This document shows, in pieces, positions 40,972-52,076 of a DNA stretch of 64,000 bases. Where the stretch lies: the NCBI GenBank assembly GCA_947259185.1, contig CAMYKT010000004.1, positions 1 through 64,000 of the forward strand, read 5' to 3'. Below the pieces are notes generated by a model, which was given only the letters and a program-made list of their open reading frames with translations, was not told where the DNA came from and made no database searches. This DNA comes from an uncultured Methanobacteriaceae archaeon (GTDB taxonomy: Archaea; Methanobacteriota; Methanobacteria; Methanobacteriales; Methanobacteriaceae). The translations under genes and the position numbers were made by a program. Within the stretch, counting starts at the first letter, position 1. Each line of letters starts with the position of its first letter.

Positions 40972-41598
40972 TTAAAACCCTGTTTTTTTAAATAAACCCT
41001 CCATAATCCAATCATAGGTGCTGAACTCTTCTTTTATATGGATGATAGTCTCCTGAACCAGGGATTTGCTGGCTGTTTTTTTCATATGTTCTATCATCTG
41101 GTTTATGGACACTTCATATTCAGCAGGAGGAATGGTAAAAACCAGGTCAGAAAAATAAAGTTTCCCTCCCTTTTTTAAGCAATGGGACATGTTAAGAAGA
41201 GCTAATGATTTCCAAAAATCCGGCAGGTGGTGCAGGGCAAATTTAGAAACCATCTTATCCACTTTAGCACCCTAATGATGGTAAGTTAAAAAACCAGCGC
41301 AATTAGTTGTTATATTATTAATATGCTTAGCTTTAGCCTTTTTAGTTAATACTTCCAGCATGGAAGGGGAAATATCCACCCCAATAACTTCTTTAGCATG
41401 AGGGGCTATTTACAGGGTAATTTCACCTGTTCGCAGCTATAGTCAAGGAACCACATCTTTTTTAGTTATATTTAGTTTTTCCACCAGGTCTTGTGCTTCT
41501 TTTTTAAAGTCTCTAAACTCCTGCTGCTCATCATCATATTCTAAGGTAATTTTAGAATTTAGATAGTCCACCCCTATCTGTTTTCCGTAAAGTACCAT
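40972..41598 (-). pseudogene. Broken SAM-dependent methyltransferase
   Basis: Reading the minus strand from ATG 41598 gives a normal N-terminus (MVLYGKQIGVDYLNSK), then motif I is damaged. The bases at about 41432-41457 encode LDYSCGTG only if one extra C near 41456 and one missing G near 41439 are allowed; the two compensate. Two further in-frame stops follow, a TAA after GEITL and a TAG after LTYHH. The rest (HAKEVIGVDISPSML, then DKMVSKFALHHLPDFW) is clearly a class I methyltransferase to its stop at 40972. It is a recently decayed gene, similar in kind to the intact methyltransferases at 32902 and 43478. Confidence 0.85.
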
Positions 41599-41704
41599 GT
41601 TAGATTTGTTTTCATTTATGCTCCTTGCTATTTTAGCAATAATTGTAATTATGAAAAATATTCTATAGTTGATTTAAACTATTTTAATCCGGATTATTTT
41701 CCAA

Positions 41705-42100
41705 TTAGCCCCACTGAAATAGTTCTGAAAAAGCTCGGGAGATGCAATATTCTAAATGATCCTGTTTTATAGGCAAACTTAAAACGATAGCGTTTTCTGG
41801 TAGTTGTAATGATTTATTTAAACAATTTTTAATAAACACAACAATAAATATAATAGGGATTTTAAAATGAGCTTCTATCTGTTGAGCCACTTCCAAACCA
41901 CTCATTTTACCTTTTAATTGAACATTTATTAAAATTAGATCGGGATTTAAATCTTCAGTATATTTAATGGCATTCACCCCGGTAGAAGCTACGGACACTA
42001 CATTATGACCTAATTTTACCAGGTTAGATTTTAAATCGGAGATAATATTTTTTTGATCTTCAACTATTAGGATATTCATAAAATCAACATTATTTTGCAT
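41705..42100 (-). CDS. Receiver-domain protein lacking the phospho-acceptor Asp
   Basis: The 131-residue protein is a single receiver domain with no output domain. The acidic pocket residues E14 and D15 (LIVEDQ) remain, but the strand that should end in Asp reads LILINVQL, with N59 in place of the phosphorylated residue. The conserved Thr/Ser and the Lys-Pro pair are also altered (FIVVFI and SLPIKQ). It therefore probably cannot be phosphorylated. It could be a pseudo-receiver that binds a kinase, or a gene in decay; it sits beside a broken methyltransferase. No ribosome site is evident; Met8 is an alternative start. Confidence 0.72.
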   Translation of the reverse strand: MQNNVDFMNILIVEDQKNIISDLKSNLVKLGHNVVSVASTGVNAIKYTEDLNPDLILINVQLKGKMSGLEVAQQIEAHFKIPIIFIVVFIKNCLNKSLQLPENAIVLSLPIKQDHLEYCISRAFSELFQWG

Positions 42101-42334
42101 TTATTTGAGAGTATTTGTAAAAGAATTAGGCCCTGATAGTACCATATTGGTGGAAAAACTTTTTTAGAGGTAGTAAAAGAACATGAAGGCAAATAATTAT
42201 CAATTCAGTTTATTCATTTTTTTAGAAAATTTTTGGATTAATTTTCTTATTTTCTCTAATTAATGTAAAAGAATAAAGGAATTATGCCCAATTACCATAT
42301 ACTCAGAATTTACAGGATATTTATTGTAAAATCT

Positions 42335-43114
42335 TCATTGAAGTGCCTTTTTCATGATATTCTCAAATCTGGTCTTGCTAATGGGATGATAACTTAATAT
42401 TTCACCATCATATATAAGACAAAATGAACCAAAAGCACAGGGCGAATTTTGAACAGCCCCTGCATCATTTAAATCAATCAACTTGGTTTTTAGTTTATAT
42501 TTATTTTGGGCCAATTCTATAATGCCTTTAACATTTTTTTCAGTATAGGGGCACTGGACTGAACGGAGGATGGTTAATCCATCAGGGTATTCTTTTAAAG
42601 ATTCCTCCATATCAGCTCTGAAATGAGGATCAGGTGATTTTTCATCAAATTTTTTAACCATTAAATTAAAGTCTGGTTTGGCACTATCCACCACCTCAAA
42701 ACCTTTATTCAGGAATATATCATTACCTACCATGAAGGGGCCTTTTCTAGTGACTACTGCCACTCCCCGCATTCCCTTATCCTGGGATTCTTGAATACAT
42801 TCATCCAGTAACCGGGAAACCACTCCTTGCCCTTTAAATTCTTTACGAAACCCCACAAAAATGCAATGAATGAACAGGTACCCTTCTGCTTCAACCGGAC
42901 GGTGGGCATATTCTCCGGGAATGTATTCCAGCATTCCCTGATAGCCACCCTTTTTAGACATTACTATCTTGATTCTCAATCCCCGGGGGTAGTATTCTTT
43001 AAACCACTCAATTTTTTTCCTTAGTTCTTTGTGTTTTTTTAAGTCTTTGTAACCGCACACACCATAATCTGCGATATTATCTGGATTTAAGTCTATGACT
43101 TCTATAGGATCCAT
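42335..43114 (-). CDS. GNAT acetyltransferase with C-terminal YoaP domain
   Basis: The 259-residue protein joins a GNAT domain (about 20-150; acetyl-CoA motif FRKEFKGQGVVSRLLD) to a C-terminal YoaP-like domain of thioredoxin-like character (SVQCPYTEKN, then SPCAFGSFCLIYDGEILSYHPIS), with three Cys likely near its active surface. This two-domain arrangement is known in bacteria and methanogens, where its substrate is unknown. The ATG is preceded by an AGGGGAATTAGC ribosome site. It is divergent from the methyltransferase at 43478. Confidence 0.85.
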   Translation of the reverse strand: MDPIEVIDLNPDNIADYGVCGYKDLKKHKELRKKIEWFKEYYPRGLRIKIVMSKKGGYQGMLEYIPGEYAHRPVEAEGYLFIHCIFVGFRKEFKGQGVVSRLLDECIQESQDKGMRGVAVVTRKGPFMVGNDIFLNKGFEVVDSAKPDFNLMVKKFDEKSPDPHFRADMEESLKEYPDGLTILRSVQCPYTEKNVKGIIELAQNKYKLKTKLIDLNDAGAVQNSPCAFGSFCLIYDGEILSYHPISKTRFENIMKKALQ

Positions 43115-43477
43115 GCTAATTCCCCTGAACCAGTTTAAAGGTTATCTTTTTTTTAGTTTATTTAATCCTTGGAATAAATTCTAAAATTATAACTTTGTTC
43201 TTTAATTATTCTTAATTTTTTAGCCCTATGCGTCATTTATATATTAGATTGAGTTTTTAATATATATTCAAATCCTATTATTATTTTTTTATGATGTATC
43301 TGGTATTTGAGTCCTAAAAAAGTTATGTATAAAAATTTTTCCAGATATATTATTATCATAGAATTAACAGAGTGTAATCAGTAAACAAAGGAAATAAGAT
43401 TTAATTTACTGCCTGGAATTGGTATTTAAAAGATTTTTCAGAATTGCTATGATTTTTAATACAAAAAGGATAATTAA
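43115..43477. other. Divergent intergenic region
   Basis: This 363-base A+T-rich stretch separates the GNAT-YoaP gene (minus) from a methyltransferase gene (plus). It must hold two promoters: a TATTTAAA at 43423-43430 serves the plus-strand gene, and TATATATT-like elements near 43236-43270 are candidates for other promoters. No coding frame or stable RNA is evident. Confidence 0.55.
43423..43430 (+). promoter_or_regulatory. TATA box for the methyltransferase gene
   Basis: TATTTAAA lies 48 bases before the ATG at 43478. A start site about 26 bases on gives a leader near 25 bases that includes the AAGGATAA ribosome site. Confidence 0.4.
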
Positions 43478-44149
43478 ATGACCCCACTCTATTTGTATAG
43501 GATAAAAAAAGATCACATACGAGAGAATTTAAATAAATACACCAGAAATGCATTTAAATCACTCCCTAAAATAGAAAATCCCCATATTTTAGATATTGGG
43601 TGTGGTACGGGAGTTCCAACCATAGAATTGGCTCAAATATCAGGGGGAAATGTCACTGGGTTGGATAATGATGCTGCCTCCCTGGATCTTCTTCAGAATA
43701 AAATAGAATTTCTGGGATTAACTAAGCAGATTAAGATTATTAATGATTCTATTTTCAACATGGATTTTCCCGAAGAAAGCTTTGATATTATCTGGGCTGA
43801 AGGTTCTGTATTTGTAATGGGCTTTGAAAATAGTATTAAAGAATGGCATCACTTTTTAAAATCAAAAGGGTTTTTAGTAATCCATGATGAAGATAAAAAG
43901 AAAAATAAAAAGTTAGAATCCATTAAAAAATATAGTTTTAAAATTATTGCTCAATTCGATTTATCAAACAGAGTATGGTGGAAAGAATATTTTATTCCCT
44001 TAGAAAAATTGGTTAAAGAATTCAGAGATAAATATACAGAAGATTTAGAACTCATTCAGGAACTGAATCAAGACCAGAATGAAATTGATAAGTGCCGTTT
44101 AGATCCCCAAAGGGCCTGTTCTTTTGTGGTAATTTTGCAGAAGGTGTGA
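43478..44149 (+). CDS. SAM-dependent class I methyltransferase
   Basis: The 223-residue protein has motif I as ILDIGCGTGVPTIELA near 35-50, the acidic motif II residue in VTGLDND and FDIIWAEGSVFVMGF (motif IV). It resembles small-molecule methyltransferases of the UbiE/MenG-like group; the substrate is not indicated. The ATG follows AAGGATAATTAA. The C-terminal part is basic and helical. It lies in the accessory region and is followed after about 110 bases by the C45-type gene on the same strand. Confidence 0.85.
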   Translation: MTPLYLYRIKKDHIRENLNKYTRNAFKSLPKIENPHILDIGCGTGVPTIELAQISGGNVTGLDNDAASLDLLQNKIEFLGLTKQIKIINDSIFNMDFPEESFDIIWAEGSVFVMGFENSIKEWHHFLKSKGFLVIHDEDKKKNKKLESIKKYSFKIIAQFDLSNRVWWKEYFIPLEKLVKEFRDKYTEDLELIQELNQDQNEIDKCRLDPQRACSFVVILQKV

Positions 44150-44261
44150 TTAAGGCTTAAAACCTTTAGATTTTATTCTTGAGTCCTATAAAAAGTCCTT
44201 CTAACTTCATAGACTTTTGAAAGAGGAGATTAAAACTCATGAAAGAATAAAAGGTGTTAAT

Positions 44262-46370
44262 ATGAGTGTAAAGGATAAACCGGGCATATTAAGCTTTATT
44301 AAATATGCTATCAGTAATTTCAATACATTTCGTGCGGTTAAAAAACGGGACTCTGCGAGAACTGAACTATGTTTGGCCAATATGGAACTTGGTAAATTGA
44401 ATTATCATGAACCATTTTATATGAAACGTATTGAAGAATTTAATCAGGCAATGATTGATTTTTATAAAGGTAAATGGTGTGCTACCCTTGCTTCAAAAAC
44501 TAAATCAAAAAATGACTGGAAAAAATGCTTTGAAGGATTTAAAAAAGCAGAAAAGATGGGAAACCAATTATACCAATATCTTCGCTCTTCCAGTGCTGAA
44601 TCAATTCCTTTTACCCCTTCAAGAATAAGTACCGGAAATAGTGAGATAAAATTTGCCGATGAAGTTCCCCTAGTCCCTGCAATAACACCAATCATCGTTC
44701 TTAAAGGTTCTGATTACGAGATGGGACACCAATATGCACAACAAATAGTGGATATTTATGGAAAATGGATTCTAAGTCGAAAAACAGGAAATGATTTTTC
44801 AGAATCAGAACTGGAAATTTTAAAGAAATGGGAAAATCAACACCAGAAATATACCCCATGGCTATTGGATTTCTGCCGTGGATGGATGGGAGGTGCAAAA
44901 GAGCTTGGAATTAAAATGTCCTATGAAGATGTGTTGGATCTCTGGATAGGGCACCATAAACCTGCTGAAGAATTTTTAGATACGGGAGGATTGCCTGAAA
45001 TTCCACAATTGGCCTGTTCCGGTGTGGCGGGGTGGGGAAAGGCAACCAAAGATGGTAAACTGGTAACTGGTTCCACTGGAGACCATGATATGGGTTACCA
45101 GGTAACAATTGTAGGTTACCCGGATAAAGGCAATAATTTTATTTACAGCCCCTTTGGTGCAACTGGAGATATTGCAGGGGCTGGAAATATCTATTTCTTT
45201 GGACATCCTGCCATGAATGATAAAGGCCTGGTTTATGTTCACCATGGAGGGGGTCCTAAATTTTTAGAACCAAGAAAATACTGGGGTTATGGTATAAGGA
45301 GAGCTGCTTCAGTCATACATATCCTTAGGTTCTGTGATAATGCTCGAGAAGCTGAAGAAATCGAAAAATCCTGGCCAATTGGAGATATTGGTATGGGTGA
45401 TCAAAATACTGTGGGTGGATTCTATGCTGATGAGGAATATGCCTATATTATCGAAGGACGAAAAGAACCTGAAGCCATTAGGAATGCTGGTATTTTAGGT
45501 GAGGAAGATTTTATCTATGCCAACAATAGTGCCGCCCATCCCCTTGCTATTGAATCAGAGTGGATGAGTCCAGATAAAGATAAATGGATGTGGGATGAGC
45601 ATGGTGGCTGGAGACCAAAAAATCCGACCGGTATGACTAAATCATTGAAATTGTTTTTCTATTATTTCAGCGGCCGTTTAAGTACCAGTGACCTGCTTAG
45701 AAAAGGCATGATGTTCGCCTATACCAACAGTTGTGATAGAAATAAATATCTCTTCAATATGATGAACAAGGGATTTGGTGAAATCGATATAGAATACATG
45801 AAAATGGTTTATCGAAATGGAGGAACAATACCCCCTGGCCCCTGGAAAAAAATAAGCAAAGAATATGAAAAATCAGGAAAATGGGGTAAAATATCAACGG
45901 GACATGCTTCCAATGCAATGACTGTTGTGACCAAGCCATCAGAAGGCCTTTACTACATGTGTGCCGGTCCAGCTAAAAGGGGCCTGGCACCTATGATGCC
46001 CAATTCAAATATTTCAATTTATGGAGAAACCAATGCTTTCTGGCAGTTAAAATTAAAAGAAACTCCAGAAGAGATGATGCAATATGTTAAAGAATTGGCT
46101 CAATTGTTTATCAATAATGCAAATAAAGAATGGTCTAAATTAGATGAAAATGATCCTGCATGTAAGCCTCTGGGTGAATTGATTAAAGAGGCTGAAAATG
46201 ATTTCGATAAAGGGGAAAAGATAAATAAATTTGCAGAAATTGCACCCATATCTGGTCTTTCAAAATCAGTGCGAGCTTACAGTCGGGCACAAGTTAGAGC
46301 CCAGCAAGTTATAAATGCTTTAAATTCTCCACCAGAGAATTTAGAAGATTTGGGGATCTCAAAAATTTAG
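44262..46370 (+). CDS. C45-type Ntn-hydrolase / acyltransferase-like protein
   Basis: The 702-residue protein contains a C45 (acyl-CoA:6-aminopenicillanate acyltransferase-like) domain. GHQYAQQIVDIYG occurs near 155, and the likely self-cleavage nucleophile is C252 in PQLACSGVAGWG, followed by GSTGDHDMG and, later, an Asn-rich TNS and NNSAAHP. C45 enzymes cut themselves before the Cys and then hydrolyse or transfer amide-linked acyl groups. An N-terminal helical extension of about 135 residues and a C-terminal helical stretch make it longer than most. No signal peptide is seen. I chose ATG 44262 (AGGTG five bases upstream) over TTG 44217. Substrate unknown. Confidence 0.8.
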   Translation: MSVKDKPGILSFIKYAISNFNTFRAVKKRDSARTELCLANMELGKLNYHEPFYMKRIEEFNQAMIDFYKGKWCATLASKTKSKNDWKKCFEGFKKAEKMGNQLYQYLRSSSAESIPFTPSRISTGNSEIKFADEVPLVPAITPIIVLKGSDYEMGHQYAQQIVDIYGKWILSRKTGNDFSESELEILKKWENQHQKYTPWLLDFCRGWMGGAKELGIKMSYEDVLDLWIGHHKPAEEFLDTGGLPEIPQLACSGVAGWGKATKDGKLVTGSTGDHDMGYQVTIVGYPDKGNNFIYSPFGATGDIAGAGNIYFFGHPAMNDKGLVYVHHGGGPKFLEPRKYWGYGIRRAASVIHILRFCDNAREAEEIEKSWPIGDIGMGDQNTVGGFYADEEYAYIIEGRKEPEAIRNAGILGEEDFIYANNSAAHPLAIESEWMSPDKDKWMWDEHGGWRPKNPTGMTKSLKLFFYYFSGRLSTSDLLRKGMMFAYTNSCDRNKYLFNMMNKGFGEIDIEYMKMVYRNGGTIPPGPWKKISKEYEKSGKWGKISTGHASNAMTVVTKPSEGLYYMCAGPAKRGLAPMMPNSNISIYGETNAFWQLKLKETPEEMMQYVKELAQLFINNANKEWSKLDENDPACKPLGELIKEAENDFDKGEKINKFAEIAPISGLSKSVRAYSRAQVRAQQVINALNSPPENLEDLGISKI

Positions 46371-46408
46371 AACTAATTACTTAGAATGAAAATTAAATTA
46401 AAAATAAA

Positions 46409-46429
46409 AATCACCTTTTTAAGGTGATT
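46409..46429 (-). terminator. Hairpin terminator after tRNA-Ser(UGA)
   Basis: AATCACCTT and AAGGTGATT form a perfect 9-bp stem with a three-base loop, four bases beyond the tRNA on the minus strand. TTTTTATTTTTAATTT follows, so this is a strong intrinsic-type terminator at the end of the S10/tRNA-Ser transcript. Confidence 0.7.
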
Positions 46430-46430
46430 A

Positions 46431-46517
<87 letters not shown>

Positions 46518-46567
46518 AGTGAATAATATAATAAAAAATAGAGTTTAGCTATATTGCAAATTGCAAT

Positions 46568-46876
46568 TTAGCTCTTTAATTCAATCTCAATACTTACGTT
46601 ATCCGGTACATTAACCTTCATAACCTGTCTCATGGCCCGCTCATCCGCTTCGATTCCCACTAATCTTTTGTGGATTCGGAGTTCCCATTTTTCCCAGGTA
46701 GCCTTACCTTCACCATCAGGTGATTTTCGGGTAGGTACTACCAGTTTTTTGGTGGGTAGAGGGATAGGTCCAGATAAATCGACCCCAGTTCGCTCAGCTA
46801 TTTTTTTCAGCTGGTCACAAACATAGGCCAATTTTTCAGGGTCGGTCCCGGTAAGTTTAATTCTAGCATTATGCAT
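46568..46876 (-). CDS. rps10: Ribosomal protein S10 (uS10)
   Basis: The 102-residue protein matches archaeal S10 over its full length: ARIKLTGTDPEKLAYVCDQLK, GVDLSGPIPLPTKKLVVPTRKSPDGEG and WELRIHKRLVGIEADERAMRQVM. It is a small-subunit head protein. The ATG has GGAGG seven bases upstream. It follows the EF-1alpha gene in the usual archaeal order and precedes a tRNA-Ser gene. Confidence 0.98.
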   Translation of the reverse strand: MHNARIKLTGTDPEKLAYVCDQLKKIAERTGVDLSGPIPLPTKKLVVPTRKSPDGEGKATWEKWELRIHKRLVGIEADERAMRQVMKVNVPDNVSIEIELKS

Positions 46877-46924
46877 TTTAATCCTCCATAAAAATAAAAA
46901 AAGAAGGTAGGAAAGTAATCAAAC

Positions 46925-48166
46925 CTATTTAGCTGGTACCAGATCAATACACATTCCTGCAGCCACGGTTTGACCCATGTCCCGGATAGCGAATCTACCC
47001 ATATGAGGAATGTCTTTGATTTTTTCGATAACCATAGGTTTGGTTGGTTTAACTTTCACTATTGCAGCGTTACCGGTCTTGAGGAAGTCAGGATTTTCTT
47101 CTTCTACTTGACCAGTAGCCGGGTTCATCTTGTTTACTAATTCTAAGAAAGTACATGCTACCTGAGCAGTGTGACAGTGGAATACCGGAGTGTACCCTAT
47201 GGTGATAACACCAGGGTGTTGTAGAACCACGATTTGGGCCGTGAATTCCTTAGCTACACTTGGTGGAGAATCAGGATGTCCTGCAACATCTCCTCTTCTA
47301 ACATCGTTTTTGCCTACACCTCTTACATTAAATCCAACATTGTCACCAGGCTCAGCAGAATCGAGCATTTCGTGGTGCATTTCAATAGATTTAACTTCTC
47401 CAGTTACACCGGCAGGTTCAAAGATAACATTATCTGCTTTTTTCATTATACCAGTTTCAATTCTTCCTACTGGAACAGTTCCCACACCAGTGATGGAGTA
47501 TACATCCTGGATAGGTACTCTTAGAGGGAGTTTGGTTGGTTTTTCAGGAGCAGTGAATTCATCCAGAGCTTTTACTAAGGCAGGTCCTTTGTACCACGGG
47601 GTGTTGTCACTGTTGGTGGATATGTTGTCTCCTTCAAAGGCAGATAGTGGGATGAAGTGTACGTCGTTTGGTTTGTAACCTACGGTCTTAATCAGGTCAC
47701 CCACTTCTTTTTTAAGGTCGTTGTATTTGCCTTCGTCGTAGTTTACCAGATCCATTTTGTTTATACCAATAATAATCTGGTTGATACCCAGGGTTCTGGA
47801 CAGGAATATGTGTTCTTTAGTTTGTGGCATTACACCATCGTCAATAGCTACTACCAGTACGGCAGCATCAGCCTGTGATGCACCAGTAATCATGTTTTTA
47901 ACAAAATCACGGTGACCAGGACAGTCCACAATAGTGAATTCATATTTAGGTGAATCAAATTTAGCGTGGGCCAGGTCAATGGTTACCCCTCTTTCCCTTT
48001 CTTCACCCAATTTATCCATTACAAATCGGAACTTGTTTTCTCCATCAGCCAGTTGCTGTTCAGCAATGGCTCCAGCCTGGAGCAATAAGTGACCTACAAG
48101 AGTAGATTTACCATGGTCTACGTGTCCGATAAAAGCCAAGTTCATATGTTCTTTTTCTTTAGCCAT
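46925..48166 (-). CDS. tuf: Elongation factor 1-alpha (aEF1A)
   Basis: The 413-residue GTPase has G1 GHVDHGKSTL, G3 DCPGHRDF and G4 NKMD, plus the two beta-barrel domains. It brings aminoacyl-tRNA to the ribosome. The start is ATG 48166 (MAKEKEHMN), with GGAGG eight bases upstream; an in-frame ATG five codons earlier overlaps that site. It lies between the EF-2 and S10 genes. The 170-base gap to EF-2 contains a TTTAAA-type box on the minus strand and may hold its own promoter. Confidence 0.98.
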   Translation of the reverse strand: MAKEKEHMNLAFIGHVDHGKSTLVGHLLLQAGAIAEQQLADGENKFRFVMDKLGEERERGVTIDLAHAKFDSPKYEFTIVDCPGHRDFVKNMITGASQADAAVLVVAIDDGVMPQTKEHIFLSRTLGINQIIIGINKMDLVNYDEGKYNDLKKEVGDLIKTVGYKPNDVHFIPLSAFEGDNISTNSDNTPWYKGPALVKALDEFTAPEKPTKLPLRVPIQDVYSITGVGTVPVGRIETGIMKKADNVIFEPAGVTGEVKSIEMHHEMLDSAEPGDNVGFNVRGVGKNDVRRGDVAGHPDSPPSVAKEFTAQIVVLQHPGVITIGYTPVFHCHTAQVACTFLELVNKMNPATGQVEEENPDFLKTGNAAIVKVKPTKPMVIEKIKDIPHMGRFAIRDMGQTVAAGMCIDLVPAK

Positions 48167-48333
48167 TATAAATACCTCCATTTATATGCGTCAGCAAATT
48201 TGATTAGCATTTGAGCTTAGGTTTAGATTAGACTTCACCCTTTAAATACATAATTGCTGGTGGTTGCCACTAGGGCATTCTTCCTCCAGCTTTTTTGATT
48301 TTAAAAATCCTATTTCATATTTAAAGGCAAACC

Positions 48334-50526
<2,193 letters not shown>

Positions 50527-50578
50527 CACAATCACCTGGTAAAGAAGATTAATTTATTCATTATTTTTTTTATTATAA

Positions 50579-51139
50579 TTAGTGGGCAGATCTAGCTATT
50601 CTCTCTTTTTCTTCTTTTTTCTGAATAGCAAAGCTTCTGGTATCATATTCTGCTGCTAACAACAGTTCATCTGCCAGAGCTTCTTCTAAAGATCTCTTAC
50701 TTTTAAAAGCAGATTGCATGGCACCACGGGTAATGAATGCAAGAGATAAATCCACTCTTCTTTGAGGGGCAATATCCACTGCTACCTGGTAACCAATTCC
50801 ACCATACTTAATTCTGGTTGTTTCTTCCCGGGGGGAAGTATTTTCCACTGCCTTTACCAGTACCTGTACTGGATTTTGTTTAGAACGTTTATTAATTATT
50901 TCTAAAGAATCCTGGACTATTGTATATGCTTTATTTTTTTTCCCGGAGTTCCTTTGCGTTCTCATAATCTTATTCATTAATCGTTCAACTATAGAAACCT
51001 TTGACTTGGCAAACTGTCTTTTAACATGTCTACCCATGGTGTGAGGAACCAGTATTTCGTCCAGACATAAATAATTAACCAGACCCAAATCCTCTACTTT
51101 CACCTCGTCCAGATCCCATTTATCAAATATTTGACTCAT
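50579..51139 (-). CDS. rps7: Ribosomal protein S7 (uS7)
   Basis: The 186-residue protein is archaeal S7, with PHTMGRHVKRQFAKSK, the core ENTSPREETTRIKYGGIGYQVAVDIAPQRR region and a basic C-terminus. It nucleates folding of the 16S rRNA 3' domain. The start ATG lies four bases after the S12 stop; GAGGT precedes it. It is part of the str cluster. Confidence 0.98.
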   Translation of the reverse strand: MSQIFDKWDLDEVKVEDLGLVNYLCLDEILVPHTMGRHVKRQFAKSKVSIVERLMNKIMRTQRNSGKKNKAYTIVQDSLEIINKRSKQNPVQVLVKAVENTSPREETTRIKYGGIGYQVAVDIAPQRRVDLSLAFITRGAMQSAFKSKRSLEEALADELLLAAEYDTRSFAIQKKEEKERIARSAH

Positions 51140-51143
51140 GAAA

Positions 51144-51569
51144 TTACCTCACTGGTTTTTCAATTTTACCTTTAACCATCTGTTCCAATGAAACATTGTT
51201 AACTTTTGTTACCTTCCACCTTACTCCAGGAATGTCTCCCATGGATCTGCCAGAAGGTCCGCCAATACCTGCAATGAGCACTTCATCGTGTTCATCAATG
51301 AAACCAATAGCTCCATCACCAGGGGCAAAAGCAGTTAATTGTTTACCATTTTTGATAAGTTGTACTCTTACACATTTTCTTATGGCGGAGTTAGGCTGTT
51401 TAGCCTCAATACCCACTTTTTCTATAACAATACCTCTGGCTTGAGGTGCGCCCTCCAAAGGATCAGCTTTTATATCCAATCGTAAAGCTTTTCGTTTATA
51501 CTCAGTATCCTTCCATTTAAAATTTTGTCTATTTTTTTTAAGCTTTTTAGCTGCAAAAAGTCCTGGCAA
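51144..51569 (-). CDS. rps12: Ribosomal protein S12 (uS12)
   Basis: The protein is 141 residues when started at TTG 51569, where GGAGG lies eight bases upstream. That gives the standard archaeal N-terminus (M)PGLFAAKKLKKNRQ. An ATG 17 codons earlier would add an unrelated hydrophobic stretch. EAKQPNSAIRKC and GDIPGVRWKVTKVN confirm S12, the decoding-site protein. It lies between the NusA-like and S7 genes. Confidence 0.97.
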   Translation of the reverse strand: MPGLFAAKKLKKNRQNFKWKDTEYKRKALRLDIKADPLEGAPQARGIVIEKVGIEAKQPNSAIRKCVRVQLIKNGKQLTAFAPGDGAIGFIDEHDEVLIAGIGGPSGRSMGDIPGVRWKVTKVNNVSLEQMVKGKIEKPVR

Positions 51570-51639
51570 ATAAGATTCCTCCTTAATAAAATTCAAATTA
51601 ATTGTTATCCTTAAATTCAATTAGTATAATCAACCATAA

Positions 51640-52071
51640 TCACTTAATAACAATGTTACTTATATTATGTTGCCTTTTGGCCACTAATCTGGCCCTTTCA
51701 ATATTTTGACCGCCTTTTCCAATAGCAGTCCTTTTATTTTTAGCATCAGTTTCTACGGTAGCAACCTTTTCCCCGTTTTCCTTTTGAAGTATTCGGATAC
51801 TCCTTAGTTGAGCCGGGGCCATTAAATTAGATATGAACTCTACTGGATCTTCAGAATGTTCTATGACTTCCACACCTTTATCTACAGCTTTTTGAACTTT
51901 AGATACTGTACTTCCTCTTTTACCAATAGCCAAGCCCATATCGCCTTTTTTTACTATAAAGGTAATTTTACCATTTTCATTATCCACAATACAGTCTTTG
52001 ACCATTGCTCCAGTCATACTTTCAAAAAGTGCAATGTATCCTATTTCATTGGTGGTGAATTTTATTGTCAC
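51640..52071 (-). CDS. NusA-like KH-domain transcription factor
   Basis: The 143-residue protein matches archaeal NusA: two KH domains, the first with MGLAIGKRGSTVSKVQ (GxxG as GKRG), the second with TAIGKGGQNIERARL. It lacks the N-terminal and S1 domains of bacterial NusA. It is thought to bind RNA or assist transcription or ribosome assembly. The start is GTG at 52071, six bases after the L30e stop. This position, between L30e and S12, is the usual archaeal one. Confidence 0.95.
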   Translation of the reverse strand: MTIKFTTNEIGYIALFESMTGAMVKDCIVDNENGKITFIVKKGDMGLAIGKRGSTVSKVQKAVDKGVEVIEHSEDPVEFISNLMAPAQLRSIRILQKENGEKVATVETDAKNKRTAIGKGGQNIERARLVAKRQHNISNIVIK

Positions 52072-52076
52072 AGAAC

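Noticed and set aside
40972..41598. Read-through of in-frame TAG codons as pyrrolysine
   Set aside because: TGA and TAA stops and paired frameshifts are also present, so ordinary decay explains the sequence better.
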